Origin: Dinoroseobacter sp049800835
Lineage (GTDB): Bacteria; Pseudomonadota; Alphaproteobacteria; Rhodobacterales; Rhodobacteraceae
NCBI RefSeq assembly: GCF_049800835.1
Contig: NZ_JBNAFU010000001.1
Span: 558,001 to 622,000, forward strand
DNA: 64,000 bases
Direction: 5' to 3'
Shown here: one piece after another, positions 18,783-26,622 of the stretch
How the letters are laid out: every line of letters starts with the position of its first letter
How positions within the stretch are numbered: position 1 is the first letter of the stretch
Made by a program: the position numbers and the translations under genes
The notes under the pieces: generated by a model
Seen by the model: the letters and a program-made list of their open reading frames with translations, nothing else
Told to the model about the DNA's origin: nothing
Database searches by the model: none

Positions 18783-18859
18783 TGGCGCGGTTGACGGGGC
18801 TCGAACCCGCGACCCCCGGCGTGACAGGCCGGTACTCTAACCAACTGAGCTACAACCGC
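18783..18859 (-). tRNA. tRNA-Asp(GTC), copy 1
   Basis: On the minus strand a 77-base cloverleaf can be drawn: acceptor GCGGTTG with CAACCGC, anticodon stem CCGGC/GCCGG around loop CTGTCAC (anticodon GTC, Asp), T arm GCGGG-TTCGAGC, discriminator G and an encoded CCA. It appears identical to the copy at 19035-19111. Confidence 0.95.
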
Positions 18860-19034
18860 GCGTGGGGGGCGGGATAGGACAGTTGCGCAGACCCGTCAAT
18901 GGCAAAACGCGCGAAGTCCCCGAAACCCGGTTTTATGCGTTTCACATCCCCACAAGAGCCAACTGAGAACATCCTGGTTCGGATCGGAACCGCGGGCACG
19001 GGGCGCCGCAGCAGGCATTCGGGCTTTGGGGAAG

Positions 19035-19111
19035 TGGCGCGGTTGACGGGGCTCGAACCCGCGACCCCCGGCGTGACAGGCCGGTACTCTAACCAACTGA
19101 GCTACAACCGC
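19035..19111 (-). tRNA. tRNA-Asp(GTC), copy 2
   Basis: Same 77-base sequence as copy 1, including encoded CCA and about six flanking bases (GCGTGG on the plus strand after the 5' end). The 175 bases separating the two copies are not similar to the sequence around either tRNA. The two genes probably arose by local duplication. Confidence 0.95.
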
Positions 19112-19213
19112 GCGTGGCGTGGTGATTACGCCAAGCCTGCTGCGCGGTCAAGCGCGCACGGTCTGGCAAGGGAAGGTTTCGCGCCGCGCCGTGCCATCAT
19201 GTGCCGGGCCGGG

Positions 19214-20575
19214 TCACTCCGGGCTGTCGGGGTCCGGCCGGGCAAGGGCCACCGCCCCGCTCAGGGTCACATCGCGGCGCGGAAACGGCACCTCGACCGC
19301 ATGGGTCTGGAACTTGTCCCAGATGCGCAGCAGCACGTCGCTGGTCACATTGGCCACGCCGTTCTCGGGATCGTTGATCCAGAAGCGCAGTTCAAGGTCG
19401 ATGGCGCTGTCTCCGAACCCGCGCATCAGGCATCTCGGCGCGGGGTCCTTCAGGACGCGGGGCACCTCTGCGGCGGCCTCCACGCATAGCTGCCGCGCCA
19501 GCGGGATGTCCGCAGAATAGGCCACTCCGACCGGGACCCGGCGGCGGATCGGTTTTGACGTATGCGACCAGTTGGTCAGCGGGTTGGCCATCAGGATCTC
19601 GTTCGGGATCAGGGTCTCTGTCCCGTCGCGCGTCATCACCGCGACATAGCGCGTGGTCATTTTTCGTACCTGCCCGTAGGTCGGTCCGCTCAGGGTTTCG
19701 ACCTCGATCACATCGCCGGGGCGCACGGATTCGTCGGCCAGCAGCGAATAGCTGGCAATCAGGTTTTCGATTGTGCGCCGCAACGCCAGACCGACGCCGA
19801 CGCCAATGGCGCCCGAGAAAATCGCGAACGCCGTCAAGTCGATCCCAACGGCCGAAATGGCAACGATGACAGCGATGAACAGCAGAACCAGGCGCAGCAG
19901 ACGGATCAGCAGCAGCCGCAGGGCCGAGCTCATCTTGCCGGCCCGCGCCAGCCGCCGTTCGACCGTGCCGGTGATAGCGTTGGCCGCCCAGATCAGGATC
20001 GCGGCGAGGATCAGCGCCTTGACGATGCTCCAGGCGCTGATTTCGACCGCGCCGACCGTTAGCGCCGTGGCCTGCAACCATTCAATCACGACATCCAGCA
20101 GCCCGACGGCGTTGAGCGCGGCAACAACCCAGGCAGACCACGAAAAAACCCGGCTCCAATAGGCCGACGGGATGAAGATCGACACCGTGTTGATGACGAT
20201 GAACGCAAACAGCAGGCTGGAGACGAGCCGCAGGAACGGGATCGGCATCCCGAAGCTTTCGAACCCTGTGCGTGTCAGGCTCAGAAAGATCACCCAGACA
20301 ACGGGCAGCGAGATGGACGCGATCGTGCGCAGCAGCCGTTCGATCCGCAGGCCGTAGGGTTTTTCCGCGCCGAGCCCTTCGAGCAGGCGTTTGAACCGCC
20401 GGTGCAGCCCCCATGCCAGAACGAGGGTGATGGCGATGGCCGCGAGCTGATAGGCGGAGGCAAATGTCAGCAGGTTGGCATCGAGCCACTGAAAGGCGCC
20501 TTGCAGCCAGGCGGCAATCGCGGCGGCGACGTCTTCGACCTCCTGCTCGATGATTGTCTGGTCGGTTTCGTCCAT
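19214..20575 (-). CDS. MscS-family mechanosensitive channel-like protein
   Basis: This 453-residue membrane protein has an N-terminal soluble stretch, about five membrane helices, and the MscS pore and beta domain: GAIGVGVGLALRRTIENLIA (Gly/Ala-rich pore helix region), then SVRPGDVIEVETLSGPTYGQ and the RDGTETLIPNEILMANPLTN loop. A C-terminal alpha/beta domain (VPVGVAYSADIPLARQLCVE) follows. It probably protects against hypo-osmotic shock. I chose the ATG at 20575 because GGGGAG precedes it and the translation MDETDQTIIEQ looks native; the frame stays open upstream only as low-complexity Arg/Ala/Gly codons. Confidence 0.87.
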   Translation of the reverse strand: MDETDQTIIEQEVEDVAAAIAAWLQGAFQWLDANLLTFASAYQLAAIAITLVLAWGLHRRFKRLLEGLGAEKPYGLRIERLLRTIASISLPVVWVIFLSLTRTGFESFGMPIPFLRLVSSLLFAFIVINTVSIFIPSAYWSRVFSWSAWVVAALNAVGLLDVVIEWLQATALTVGAVEISAWSIVKALILAAILIWAANAITGTVERRLARAGKMSSALRLLLIRLLRLVLLFIAVIVAISAVGIDLTAFAIFSGAIGVGVGLALRRTIENLIASYSLLADESVRPGDVIEVETLSGPTYGQVRKMTTRYVAVMTRDGTETLIPNEILMANPLTNWSHTSKPIRRRVPVGVAYSADIPLARQLCVEAAAEVPRVLKDPAPRCLMRGFGDSAIDLELRFWINDPENGVANVTSDVLLRIWDKFQTHAVEVPFPRRDVTLSGAVALARPDPDSPE

Positions 20576-20923
20576 ATCCCAAGCTCCCCGGGGCGTCACG
20601 GCGCCCGCGCCTGCGCGGCGCGGTTCCCCAGTTTCGGACCTGCGCGCGCGATAGTCCACCTGTTTGCCCCCCTGCGTGGGGTGGCGGGTGGGCGCGCTGC
20701 GGATCGGCGGGACCAAAGCCATCCCTGCAAGAGACCCGGTGGCGGGCCGTTGCGCAAAATACTGCTGGTGCTGCGGCAAAGCCGCGCGCGGCACCTCCCT
20801 GGGCCCCGGCGTGTGGTACGCTCTGACGGCTGACTAACGGCTCATTTCCCCAAATACCCCTTTAAACGACACGTTTCTTGAAACGGCCCGTTGCGGGCCT
20901 TGCCTGAGCAAAGGACTTGATTG
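20576..20923. other. 348-base divergent intergenic region before the peroxidase gene
   Basis: No convincing coding sequence. Near the peroxidase start lie two adjacent inverted repeats: CGTTT-CTTG-AAACG (20872-20885) and GGCCCG-TTG-CGGGCC (20885-20899). AAGGA at 20911-20915 serves as ribosome binding site. The inverted repeats could be an operator or a leader hairpin for the peroxidase. Confidence 0.5.
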
Positions 20924-22537
20924 ATGCGATTTGTACCCTGTGCGGCACTTGCCGCAACACTGGCGGCTGCGTATTCGCCCGCCTCCGCCACGACCCTGTC
21001 CCTCGACTTTCTGCAATCCGTGGCAAACGGCACCCATGTGGCCGCGCCCCTGCCGCCGACCGTGGCGGATGTCGTGACGCCGCTGGCCCGGGTGGCCACG
21101 CCGGATTACGGCGGCACGAATGATGACCCGGCGGGGGCGAACCGCCCCAGTCCGCGCGCGCTTTCCAACGCATTGAGCGTGCCGATGAACGTGCAGCCCG
21201 ACCCCATCCCAATGTCCAATCTCGCGGTGGCGTTTTCGCAACTGATGGCCAGCCACGAAATCGCCCGTTCCCCGGCCGGGGGACCCGACCTGAACATCGA
21301 GGTGGCCCCGGACGATCCGGTGGCGACCTCCATCGGCGGGGTGCCGGTGATGCGCCAGACCCGGTCCCTGTTCGTGGGAGGGGGCGCGCAAGGGCCACGC
21401 GAACAGCTAAACGACGTGTCGCAAGAGTTTGACGGCAGCACGATCTACGGCAGCGACGCGGCCACGCAGGACCTGCTGCGCCGCAACGATGGCAGCGGCA
21501 AGCTGTTGCTGGATGCCGATGGCGGGCTGCCGATCATCGGCGGGCGGCGCAAGAGCGGAGATGTGCGCGCCGATGAAAACCTGGTTCTGCAAAAGCTGCA
21601 CGAGGTGTTCAACAAGGACCACAACCGCATCGCGGAGGAGATCGCGGCGGGGTGCAGCGCGAACGGGCTGTCGTGCTCGGGCGACGAAATCTTCTACAGC
21701 GCGAAACAGATCGTCACCGCGCGCCAGAACACGATTTACTATGACGAGTTCCTGCCGATCTTCCTTGGCACCGATGACCTGATGTCTCTGGTCCCCGACC
21801 AGTCGCTGCTGCAAGGCGGGCCGCGGGTGTTGAACGAGTTTACCACAGCTGCGGGCCGGATCGGCCACACGCAGGTGCCCGCGACGATCACCGCGGCCCT
21901 GCCGGGCGAAACACCACGCAGCGAGAAGATCGAGGATTGTATCTTCTCGGAAGCCTGTCTGGCGGGCGAGACACTGGGCGCGCTTTTGTTCGGGGCCGCG
22001 ACGCTGGAGGCCAGCCCGATCGATACGGTGGTGACGGATGGGCTGCGCAATGGCCTGGCATTCGGTTTCGGGTCGCCGCTGCTCATCGACCTGTTCGCGA
22101 CCAACATCAACCGCGGGCGGGATCACGGGCTGGCCGATTACATGGAAGTGCGCGCCGCCCTGGGATTTGCCGACGCTCCGATAGAGACGCTGCTGAGCCA
22201 GGAGATACTGGACCTGTATGGCAACGAGGACATCGATCTGCTGGTGGGGCTGTTCGCGGAAGCCAAGAACGGAGGGTATCTGGGCGAAACCGGCAAGGCG
22301 CTCTGGGCCTTGCAGATGGAACTTCTGCGCCCCGACACGCCGGACTGGATGGGGCACTGGACAAGCGGTCTGACCATGGCGCGGCTGATAGCCGACAACA
22401 CCGAGGTCATGGAAGGCGATTTCGCCGTCTCGGCCTTTCTGGCCCCGGTTGCGCCGGTGCCCCTGCCCGCGCCGCTCGCCATGCTGGGCGTCGGGGTTCT
22501 GGGTCTGGCGGCCATGCGGCGCCGCGCGCGGAGTTGA
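20924..22537 (+). CDS. Secreted animal-type haem peroxidase with VPLPA-CTERM-like tail
   Basis: This 537-residue protein begins with a signal peptide (MRFVPCAALAATLAAAYSPASA). Haem-peroxidase (peroxidasin/myeloperoxidase superfamily) motifs follow: a distal His candidate in LMASHEIARSP, the FDGSTIYGSD loop, LHEVFNKDHNRIAEEIA, the proximal His region AAGRIGHTQVP, and the hallmark NINRGRDHGLADYMEVRAALG. The last 26 residues read VPLPAPLAMLGVGVLGLAAM then RRRARS: motif, hydrophobic helix and basic end, as in VPLPA-CTERM sorting signals that exosortase-type enzymes process in Rhodobacteraceae. It should therefore be exported and then anchored or released at the surface. Start chosen from the AAGGA site 8 bases before the ATG. 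It may halogenate or oxidise extracellular substrates; that is inference. Confidence 0.85.
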   Translation: MRFVPCAALAATLAAAYSPASATTLSLDFLQSVANGTHVAAPLPPTVADVVTPLARVATPDYGGTNDDPAGANRPSPRALSNALSVPMNVQPDPIPMSNLAVAFSQLMASHEIARSPAGGPDLNIEVAPDDPVATSIGGVPVMRQTRSLFVGGGAQGPREQLNDVSQEFDGSTIYGSDAATQDLLRRNDGSGKLLLDADGGLPIIGGRRKSGDVRADENLVLQKLHEVFNKDHNRIAEEIAAGCSANGLSCSGDEIFYSAKQIVTARQNTIYYDEFLPIFLGTDDLMSLVPDQSLLQGGPRVLNEFTTAAGRIGHTQVPATITAALPGETPRSEKIEDCIFSEACLAGETLGALLFGAATLEASPIDTVVTDGLRNGLAFGFGSPLLIDLFATNINRGRDHGLADYMEVRAALGFADAPIETLLSQEILDLYGNEDIDLLVGLFAEAKNGGYLGETGKALWALQMELLRPDTPDWMGHWTSGLTMARLIADNTEVMEGDFAVSAFLAPVAPVPLPAPLAMLGVGVLGLAAMRRRARS

Positions 22538-22570
22538 TGCACCCACGCTGATCCTGACGCATAAACGGTC

Positions 22571-22596
22571 CTCCGCCAGCACTGGCGGGGGCCCTT
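22571..22596 (+). terminator. Hairpin terminator after the peroxidase gene
   Basis: CTCCGCCA and TGGCGGGG pair over eight positions (one T-G pair) around a GCAC loop, followed by GCCCTTT. It lies 33 bases past the peroxidase stop. The T-run is short, so efficiency is uncertain. Confidence 0.5.
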
Positions 22597-22710
22597 TGCA
22601 CGCTCGGGACAGGGGCGCGTGCTGCATCCCGGTGGCGCTGTCCTGCGCGGCGGGTTAGTGTGCGCCCAAGCTGCGCACAGGGGCGCGCGCCACGAAGAAA
22701 GACGTACCCG

Positions 22711-23823
22711 GTGACCAACACGCTTCCGACGGTTTATCTGCATATCGGCCACAGCAAGACGGGCACATCCGCCATCCAGAACCTGTTCACGCTGAACCGG
22801 GACACCTTGCAGACGATGGGGATTTGCTATCCCGATCACCGGGATGTACGCGAGGCCGAAGCGGGCAAGATCTCTTCCGGGAATATCCTCTGGCGGTCCG
22901 GTGATGTGACCGCACTCGCAGAAGAAATCCTCGACAACCTGAAGCGCAACCCCGGGTATGCGCGATACGTCTTCTCCAGCGAATACATGTTCTTGCCGTT
23001 TCTGGACGTGCTGCCCTTGCTGCTGAACGCACGCCATGAATATCGCTTGGCAATCCTCCTGGCGGTAAGAGAACCGATGGAAATGCTGGCCTCCTACTAC
23101 TCGCAAGTCGTGAAGCGGCACGGCTTCTTTGGGGAGATCGAAGAAATAGTTGACCACCAGACCTTCCTTCTGCACGCATCGAATGTTCTACAGGCGTGCA
23201 CGTCCGAGGCTGTTGCTGTCCATGTGTTCAACTACTCGATGCTGCGCAGCAAGATCACCGAATGTATCTTCGAGGCAATTGGGGTCGATTGGTCAGAGCT
23301 TTCCGAGTTCGGCGGGAATGAAAATCGCATTGTGAACCGCTCCCTGACACACGAGGAAACCAAGCTCATCAAGGCCCTGAACAAGGGATTGGGGGCCGAC
23401 ATCGGATCTTTGTGTTCGGATGCACTGGTTGAGCGTCACCCTGACATTCCCGCCGAGGCCGAACCGATCCCCCCCAAGATCGCAGCCGCTTTCGCGGCCA
23501 GGAACATGGACGCGGCAAACCTGATCAACGCGTTTCTGCCGGCTGGCCATGAACTCAGACCTGACCGGGCCGCCACCGGGCACGACGCGACGTTCGCACC
23601 GCTGTCATCCTGCCAGCTGGAAACTGTGTGCGAGGTTCTCAAGCCTTTCGTGACGCGCGTTGATGTCGAAAAGCTGTTGGAAGACAGACGAAGACTGCAG
23701 GAGGACCTGCAGCAAGCGCGCGAAGAGATCAATCTTCTGAGCGGCGACTTGAAGCACGCGCGCAAGTATCCCTGGAAATATGTGCGGCAAGCAGCGGCGA
23801 TGCGGCTGCGAACGCCCGACTAG
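22711..23823 (+). CDS. Sulfotransferase-like protein
   Basis: This protein of about 370 residues opens with VYLHIGHSKTGTSAIQNLF, the PAPS 5'-phosphosulfate loop pattern (HxGxxKTGTS) of sulfotransferases. Further on, LLAVREPMEMLASYYSQVVK resembles the 3'-phosphate-binding segment (V-R-x-P-x-x-x-x-x-S-x-Y). A coiled-coil-like stretch (VEKLLEDRRRLQEDLQQAREEINLL, cut here in description) lies near residues 315-350 and a basic tail ends it. I chose the GTG at 22711 (MTNTLPTVYL) with GAAGAAAG upstream; an earlier GTG at 22660 is possible. The substrate may be a surface glycan, since polysaccharide genes follow a few kb downstream. Function moderately supported. Confidence 0.65.
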   Translation: MTNTLPTVYLHIGHSKTGTSAIQNLFTLNRDTLQTMGICYPDHRDVREAEAGKISSGNILWRSGDVTALAEEILDNLKRNPGYARYVFSSEYMFLPFLDVLPLLLNARHEYRLAILLAVREPMEMLASYYSQVVKRHGFFGEIEEIVDHQTFLLHASNVLQACTSEAVAVHVFNYSMLRSKITECIFEAIGVDWSELSEFGGNENRIVNRSLTHEETKLIKALNKGLGADIGSLCSDALVERHPDIPAEAEPIPPKIAAAFAARNMDAANLINAFLPAGHELRPDRAATGHDATFAPLSSCQLETVCEVLKPFVTRVDVEKLLEDRRRLQEDLQQAREEINLLSGDLKHARKYPWKYVRQAAAMRLRTPD

Positions 23824-23827
23824 TCCC

Positions 23828-24037
23828 CTAGGGGTCCGGCGTGTATTCGAGCAGGTCGCCGGGCTGACAGTCCAGTGCCGTGCAAATCGCATTGAGGGTG
23901 CTGAAGCGGACGCCGCGGGCCTTGCCGGAGCGCAGGACGGACAGGTTCTGTTCCGAGATACCGATCATGGCGGCCAGCTCGCGCGAGGTCATCTTGCGCT
24001 GCGCAAGCGCCACGTCGAGGCGCACGATGATCGCCAT
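23828..24037 (-). CDS. Small XRE-type (HTH) regulator
   Basis: This 69-residue protein is essentially one helix-turn-helix domain: MAIIVRLDVALAQRKMTSRE, the recognition unit LAAMIGISEQNLSVLRSGKARG, then LNAICTALDCQPGDLLEY, the usual end of XRE domains of the YozG type. It starts one base after the DUF2975 gene stop, so both are co-transcribed. Such pairs (single-domain regulator with DUF2975 membrane protein) recur in many bacteria. The likely target is its own AT-rich divergent promoter region at 24579-24655. Confidence 0.85.
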   Translation of the reverse strand: MAIIVRLDVALAQRKMTSRELAAMIGISEQNLSVLRSGKARGVRFSTLNAICTALDCQPGDLLEYTPDP

Positions 24038-24038
24038 C

Positions 24039-24578
24039 TCAGATCACTTCCCGGTGGTCTTGCCACAGGGCGGCGCCCAGCACGAAGGCGTGCGCCGTGA
24101 AAGTCGCCAGGAGCGCGGCGATGATCGTCGAAATCTCCGCCGACCCGACGGAGATCGCGAGCGCGCGCTGGCCGTCGGGGAAGTGCCAAGTGGCCACCAC
24201 GGACCCGAGGGCATGGGCAAGCACGCCCCAGATCAGCATGATCCACAGCAGCCGCGCCGCAATGCGAGCGGCGCGCGTGGCCGCGACCAGATCGGGCGTC
24301 CCCAGAGCAGCAAAGATCTGCCGCCCCTGCCAGACGACAGCCGCCCAGATGCCGATCTGCACCAGCACAAGCGCCGCCAGCCCATGGGACTGCCAGTCGC
24401 GCAGCTCCGCCATGCCATAGCCGATATTGCCTGCGAGCATCTGCCCGAGGGCCGGGGTGTCCACGATCATCCAGACCGCGACCACGCCTCCTGAGAGGAG
24501 CACGACACCAAAAATCACGCGCAAGGCGCGCTCCAAGAGCGCGGCGGAGCGCAGGAAGGGCTGCGTTTCGACGGACAT
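24039..24578 (-). CDS. DUF2975-type membrane protein
   Basis: This 179-residue protein has about four hydrophobic segments (near IFGVVLLSGGVVAVWMIV, LAALVLVQIGIWAAVVW, LLWIMLIWGVLAHALGSVV and ISTIIAALLATFTAHAFVLG). The spacing and the co-transcribed XRE regulator match DUF2975 proteins, whose function is unknown. I chose the ATG at 24578 over the TTG three bases upstream; GAGGATCAGG precedes it. The gene faces the lipoprotein gene at 24656 across a short AT-rich gap. Confidence 0.7.
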   Translation of the reverse strand: MSVETQPFLRSAALLERALRVIFGVVLLSGGVVAVWMIVDTPALGQMLAGNIGYGMAELRDWQSHGLAALVLVQIGIWAAVVWQGRQIFAALGTPDLVAATRAARIAARLLWIMLIWGVLAHALGSVVATWHFPDGQRALAISVGSAEISTIIAALLATFTAHAFVLGAALWQDHREVI

Positions 24579-24600
24579 CAACCTGATCCTCTATTGATTC

Positions 24601-24626
24601 ATGTTAAACATTAATATCTACATGTA
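24601..24626. promoter_or_regulatory. AT-rich divergent promoter region with small palindromes
   Basis: The 77-base gap between the DUF2975 operon and the lipoprotein gene is AT-rich unlike its surroundings. It contains TGTT-A-AACA (24602-24610) and TACATGTA (24619-24626). These are candidate operators for the small XRE regulator. No clear -35/-10 pair could be fixed. Confidence 0.4.
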
Positions 24627-24655
24627 TAAGAACAACCTCAAGGGGGTCAATCATC

Positions 24656-25222
24656 ATGATGTTGAAGTCTTATGCCGTTGCCCTCGCGGCCAGCGTGATC
24701 GCGGCGGGATGCGGCAGCGTGGCGCCCACGGGCATGCTGGCAGCGGCGCGCCTTGATCCGCTGACGACGCCGCCCGGCAAAATCTCGGTTGCGGTGCGTG
24801 TACCGACGCAGGTTCGGCTGGCGGAGGGCGATGCGGGCCTCTATCTGGCCTTTGCACCAGATGACCCCCAACAAGCCGCGCCGATTGCAACGACCGTGCC
24901 GCTGCGTGTCCTTGCGGACACTTCTGGCCCGCGCGCCGCGACTTCGGAAGACGTTGTTTACGTGTTCGGGTTCAGCCCGGACGCCGCGGCTGAGATTGCA
25001 GCAACGCAAGCAGAGATCACCGCCCTGCGGGAGGGCGGTGTCATGGGCACAGGCACGCTGAGCGTTGCGATCACCGGCGGATGCCTGACCGCGCCGCTGC
25101 CGGAGGGGGCGCTGCCGGTTGCAACATGGCTGCGCACCGATCCGGCCAATGGGTTCGTGCCGCTGACGCGCAGCACGGACATGCGGGACATGCTGACCGG
25201 CACCCGGTTGCCGCCGTGCTGA
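24656..25222 (+). CDS. Putative lipoprotein
   Basis: This 188-residue protein has a lipoprotein signal sequence (MMLKSYAVALAASVIAAGCG) with lipobox AAGC, so Cys19 should be lipidated. The mature part is rich in beta-type sequence and Ala/Pro/Thr, with a late Cys and a C-terminal Cys (GGCLTAPLPEG and RLPPC), possibly disulfide-bonded. No family recognised. AGGGGG lies 9 bases before the ATG. It is divergent from the XRE/DUF2975 operon and convergent with pirin. Confidence 0.75.
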   Translation: MMLKSYAVALAASVIAAGCGSVAPTGMLAAARLDPLTTPPGKISVAVRVPTQVRLAEGDAGLYLAFAPDDPQQAAPIATTVPLRVLADTSGPRAATSEDVVYVFGFSPDAAAEIAATQAEITALREGGVMGTGTLSVAITGGCLTAPLPEGALPVATWLRTDPANGFVPLTRSTDMRDMLTGTRLPPC

Positions 25223-25231
25223 TCGCGATGT

Positions 25232-26170
25232 TTACCGGTCCGGCAGCGGAATGAACTCCGCATCATCACCGGGCGGCAGGTGGAAGCGGCCATGTTCCCA
25301 GTCGCCTGCGCGCCAGGCCTCTTTCGCCTCCTCTATCCGCTCCTTCGACGAGGCGACGAAGTTCCACCAGATGTAGCGCGAGCCTTCCAGCGTTTCACCG
25401 CCGAGCAGCATGAGCCGCGCGCCCTGCCCGCCTGCCGTCACGGAGATACGGTCGCCGGGGCGAAAGACCATCATGCGGCCTGCCTCGAACGTGTCGCCCG
25501 CCACGGTGATGCTGCCTTCGACCACGTAAATCCCGCGATCCTCGTGATCGTCCGGCAGGGGCAGTTTCGCACCGGGTTGCAACACCGCATCCGCATAGAA
25601 CATCTCGGACGCGGTCTTGACCGGCGCGCGTTCGCCGTAAGCCGAGCCGAGGATCAGGCGGACCTCTTTCCCCTCCCCCTCCATCATGGGCAGGGCGTCG
25701 GCGGGGGCGTGTTCGAACTCCGGCGCGCGGTCTTCGTGGTCCTTGGGCAGCGCGACCCATGTCTGGATGCCGAAGAACGGCATCGGCTCGGTCTGGGTTT
25801 CATCATCAGTGCGTTCGGAATGGGTGATGCCATGCCCGGCCACCATCCAGTTCACCGCCCCCGGTTCAATCCAGGCATCCGTGCCGAGGCTGTCGCGGTG
25901 GTGCATCCGGCCGCGGTAAAGATAGCTGATCGTCGCGAGCCCGATATGGGGGTGCGGACGCACATCAAGGCCCTTGGTCGGCAGGAACTCTGCCGGGCCC
26001 ATCTGGTCGAAGAAGATGAAGGGTCCGACCATCTGCCGCTTGGGTGCGGGCAAGGCGCGGCGCACCTCAAGCGCGCCGAGATCGCGGGCGCGCGGGATGA
26101 TCAGCGTTTCGATCGCATCTACGGCATCGCCGGTTGGGCAATCGGGGTCGAGGGTGGGATTCCAGCTCAT
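25232..26170 (-). CDS. Pirin family protein (cupin)
   Basis: This 312-residue two-cupin protein has pirin hallmarks: GPFIFFDQMGPAEF, the metal ligands in VRPHPHIGLATISYLY and the later AGHGITHSER (third His and Glu). The C-terminal cupin (IYVVEGSITVAGDTFEAG) and WWNFVASSKERIEEAKEAW complete it. Some bacterial pirins are quercetinases or regulators of pyruvate dehydrogenase; which applies here cannot be read. Start at the ATG at 26170. Confidence 0.93.
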   Translation of the reverse strand: MSWNPTLDPDCPTGDAVDAIETLIIPRARDLGALEVRRALPAPKRQMVGPFIFFDQMGPAEFLPTKGLDVRPHPHIGLATISYLYRGRMHHRDSLGTDAWIEPGAVNWMVAGHGITHSERTDDETQTEPMPFFGIQTWVALPKDHEDRAPEFEHAPADALPMMEGEGKEVRLILGSAYGERAPVKTASEMFYADAVLQPGAKLPLPDDHEDRGIYVVEGSITVAGDTFEAGRMMVFRPGDRISVTAGGQGARLMLLGGETLEGSRYIWWNFVASSKERIEEAKEAWRAGDWEHGRFHLPPGDDAEFIPLPDR

Positions 26171-26239
26171 TGGGACATCTCCGAAAGGTTCAGGTTGCCC
26201 CCAACCTACGATGTCCGGCGCGCAGATAAAGACCGGTGA

Positions 26240-26548
26240 TTACGCAGACTTCGTGCGTGGTTGCACAAAAGCTTGGAGGTTTTCGCCCTCGGCAACCTCG
26301 GGTTCGGGGACGCCGATCTGCTCGCGCAGCCCCTTCAGCGCGCTGCGCAGCTTGGTGGGCAGGGGTTTGTTCTGCGCCTCCAGCGTCATTTCCAGCAGCA
26401 CGGCCGCGCGGTCGAGCGCGAGCGGGGCGGCGATGCCCTGGGGCAGTTCGTTGAGCGCCATGCAGAAGAGCACGAAGTAGGTTTCCGCAAGGCCGGCGGG
26501 ATCGGGTGTACCGCCCGGGTGGGAGACGGCTATCGATGTGGGTTTCAT
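26240..26548 (-). CDS. Hypothetical protein
   Basis: A predicted 102-residue soluble, helix-rich protein starting MKPTSIAVSHPGG. The segment GLAETYFVLFCMALNELPQG followed by a Leu/Ala/Glu helix (LDRAAVLLEMTLEAQNKPL) has no family that I recognise. I used the ATG at 26548 (AGGT upstream) rather than an earlier in-frame codon. It lies between pirin and the LuxR-type regulator on the same strand. Codon use looks like its neighbours. Confidence 0.6.
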   Translation of the reverse strand: MKPTSIAVSHPGGTPDPAGLAETYFVLFCMALNELPQGIAAPLALDRAAVLLEMTLEAQNKPLPTKLRSALKGLREQIGVPEPEVAEGENLQAFVQPRTKSA

Positions 26549-26622
26549 GAGTGGACCTGAGAACGAAAAAACAAACAAGGCCTGCTAATTATTGCGCTGG
26601 CGTCATTCTGTCTGTCCCGTGG

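Noticed and set aside
18656..19096. Two short minus-strand frames sharing the protein start MVRVPACHAGGRGF
   Set aside because: They are translations of the two identical tRNA-Asp genes, not a duplicated protein.
25280..26239. Plus-strand open frame of 319 codons opposite pirin
   Set aside because: It is a GC-rich antisense shadow with no ribosome binding site or recognisable motif, while the minus strand encodes a full pirin.
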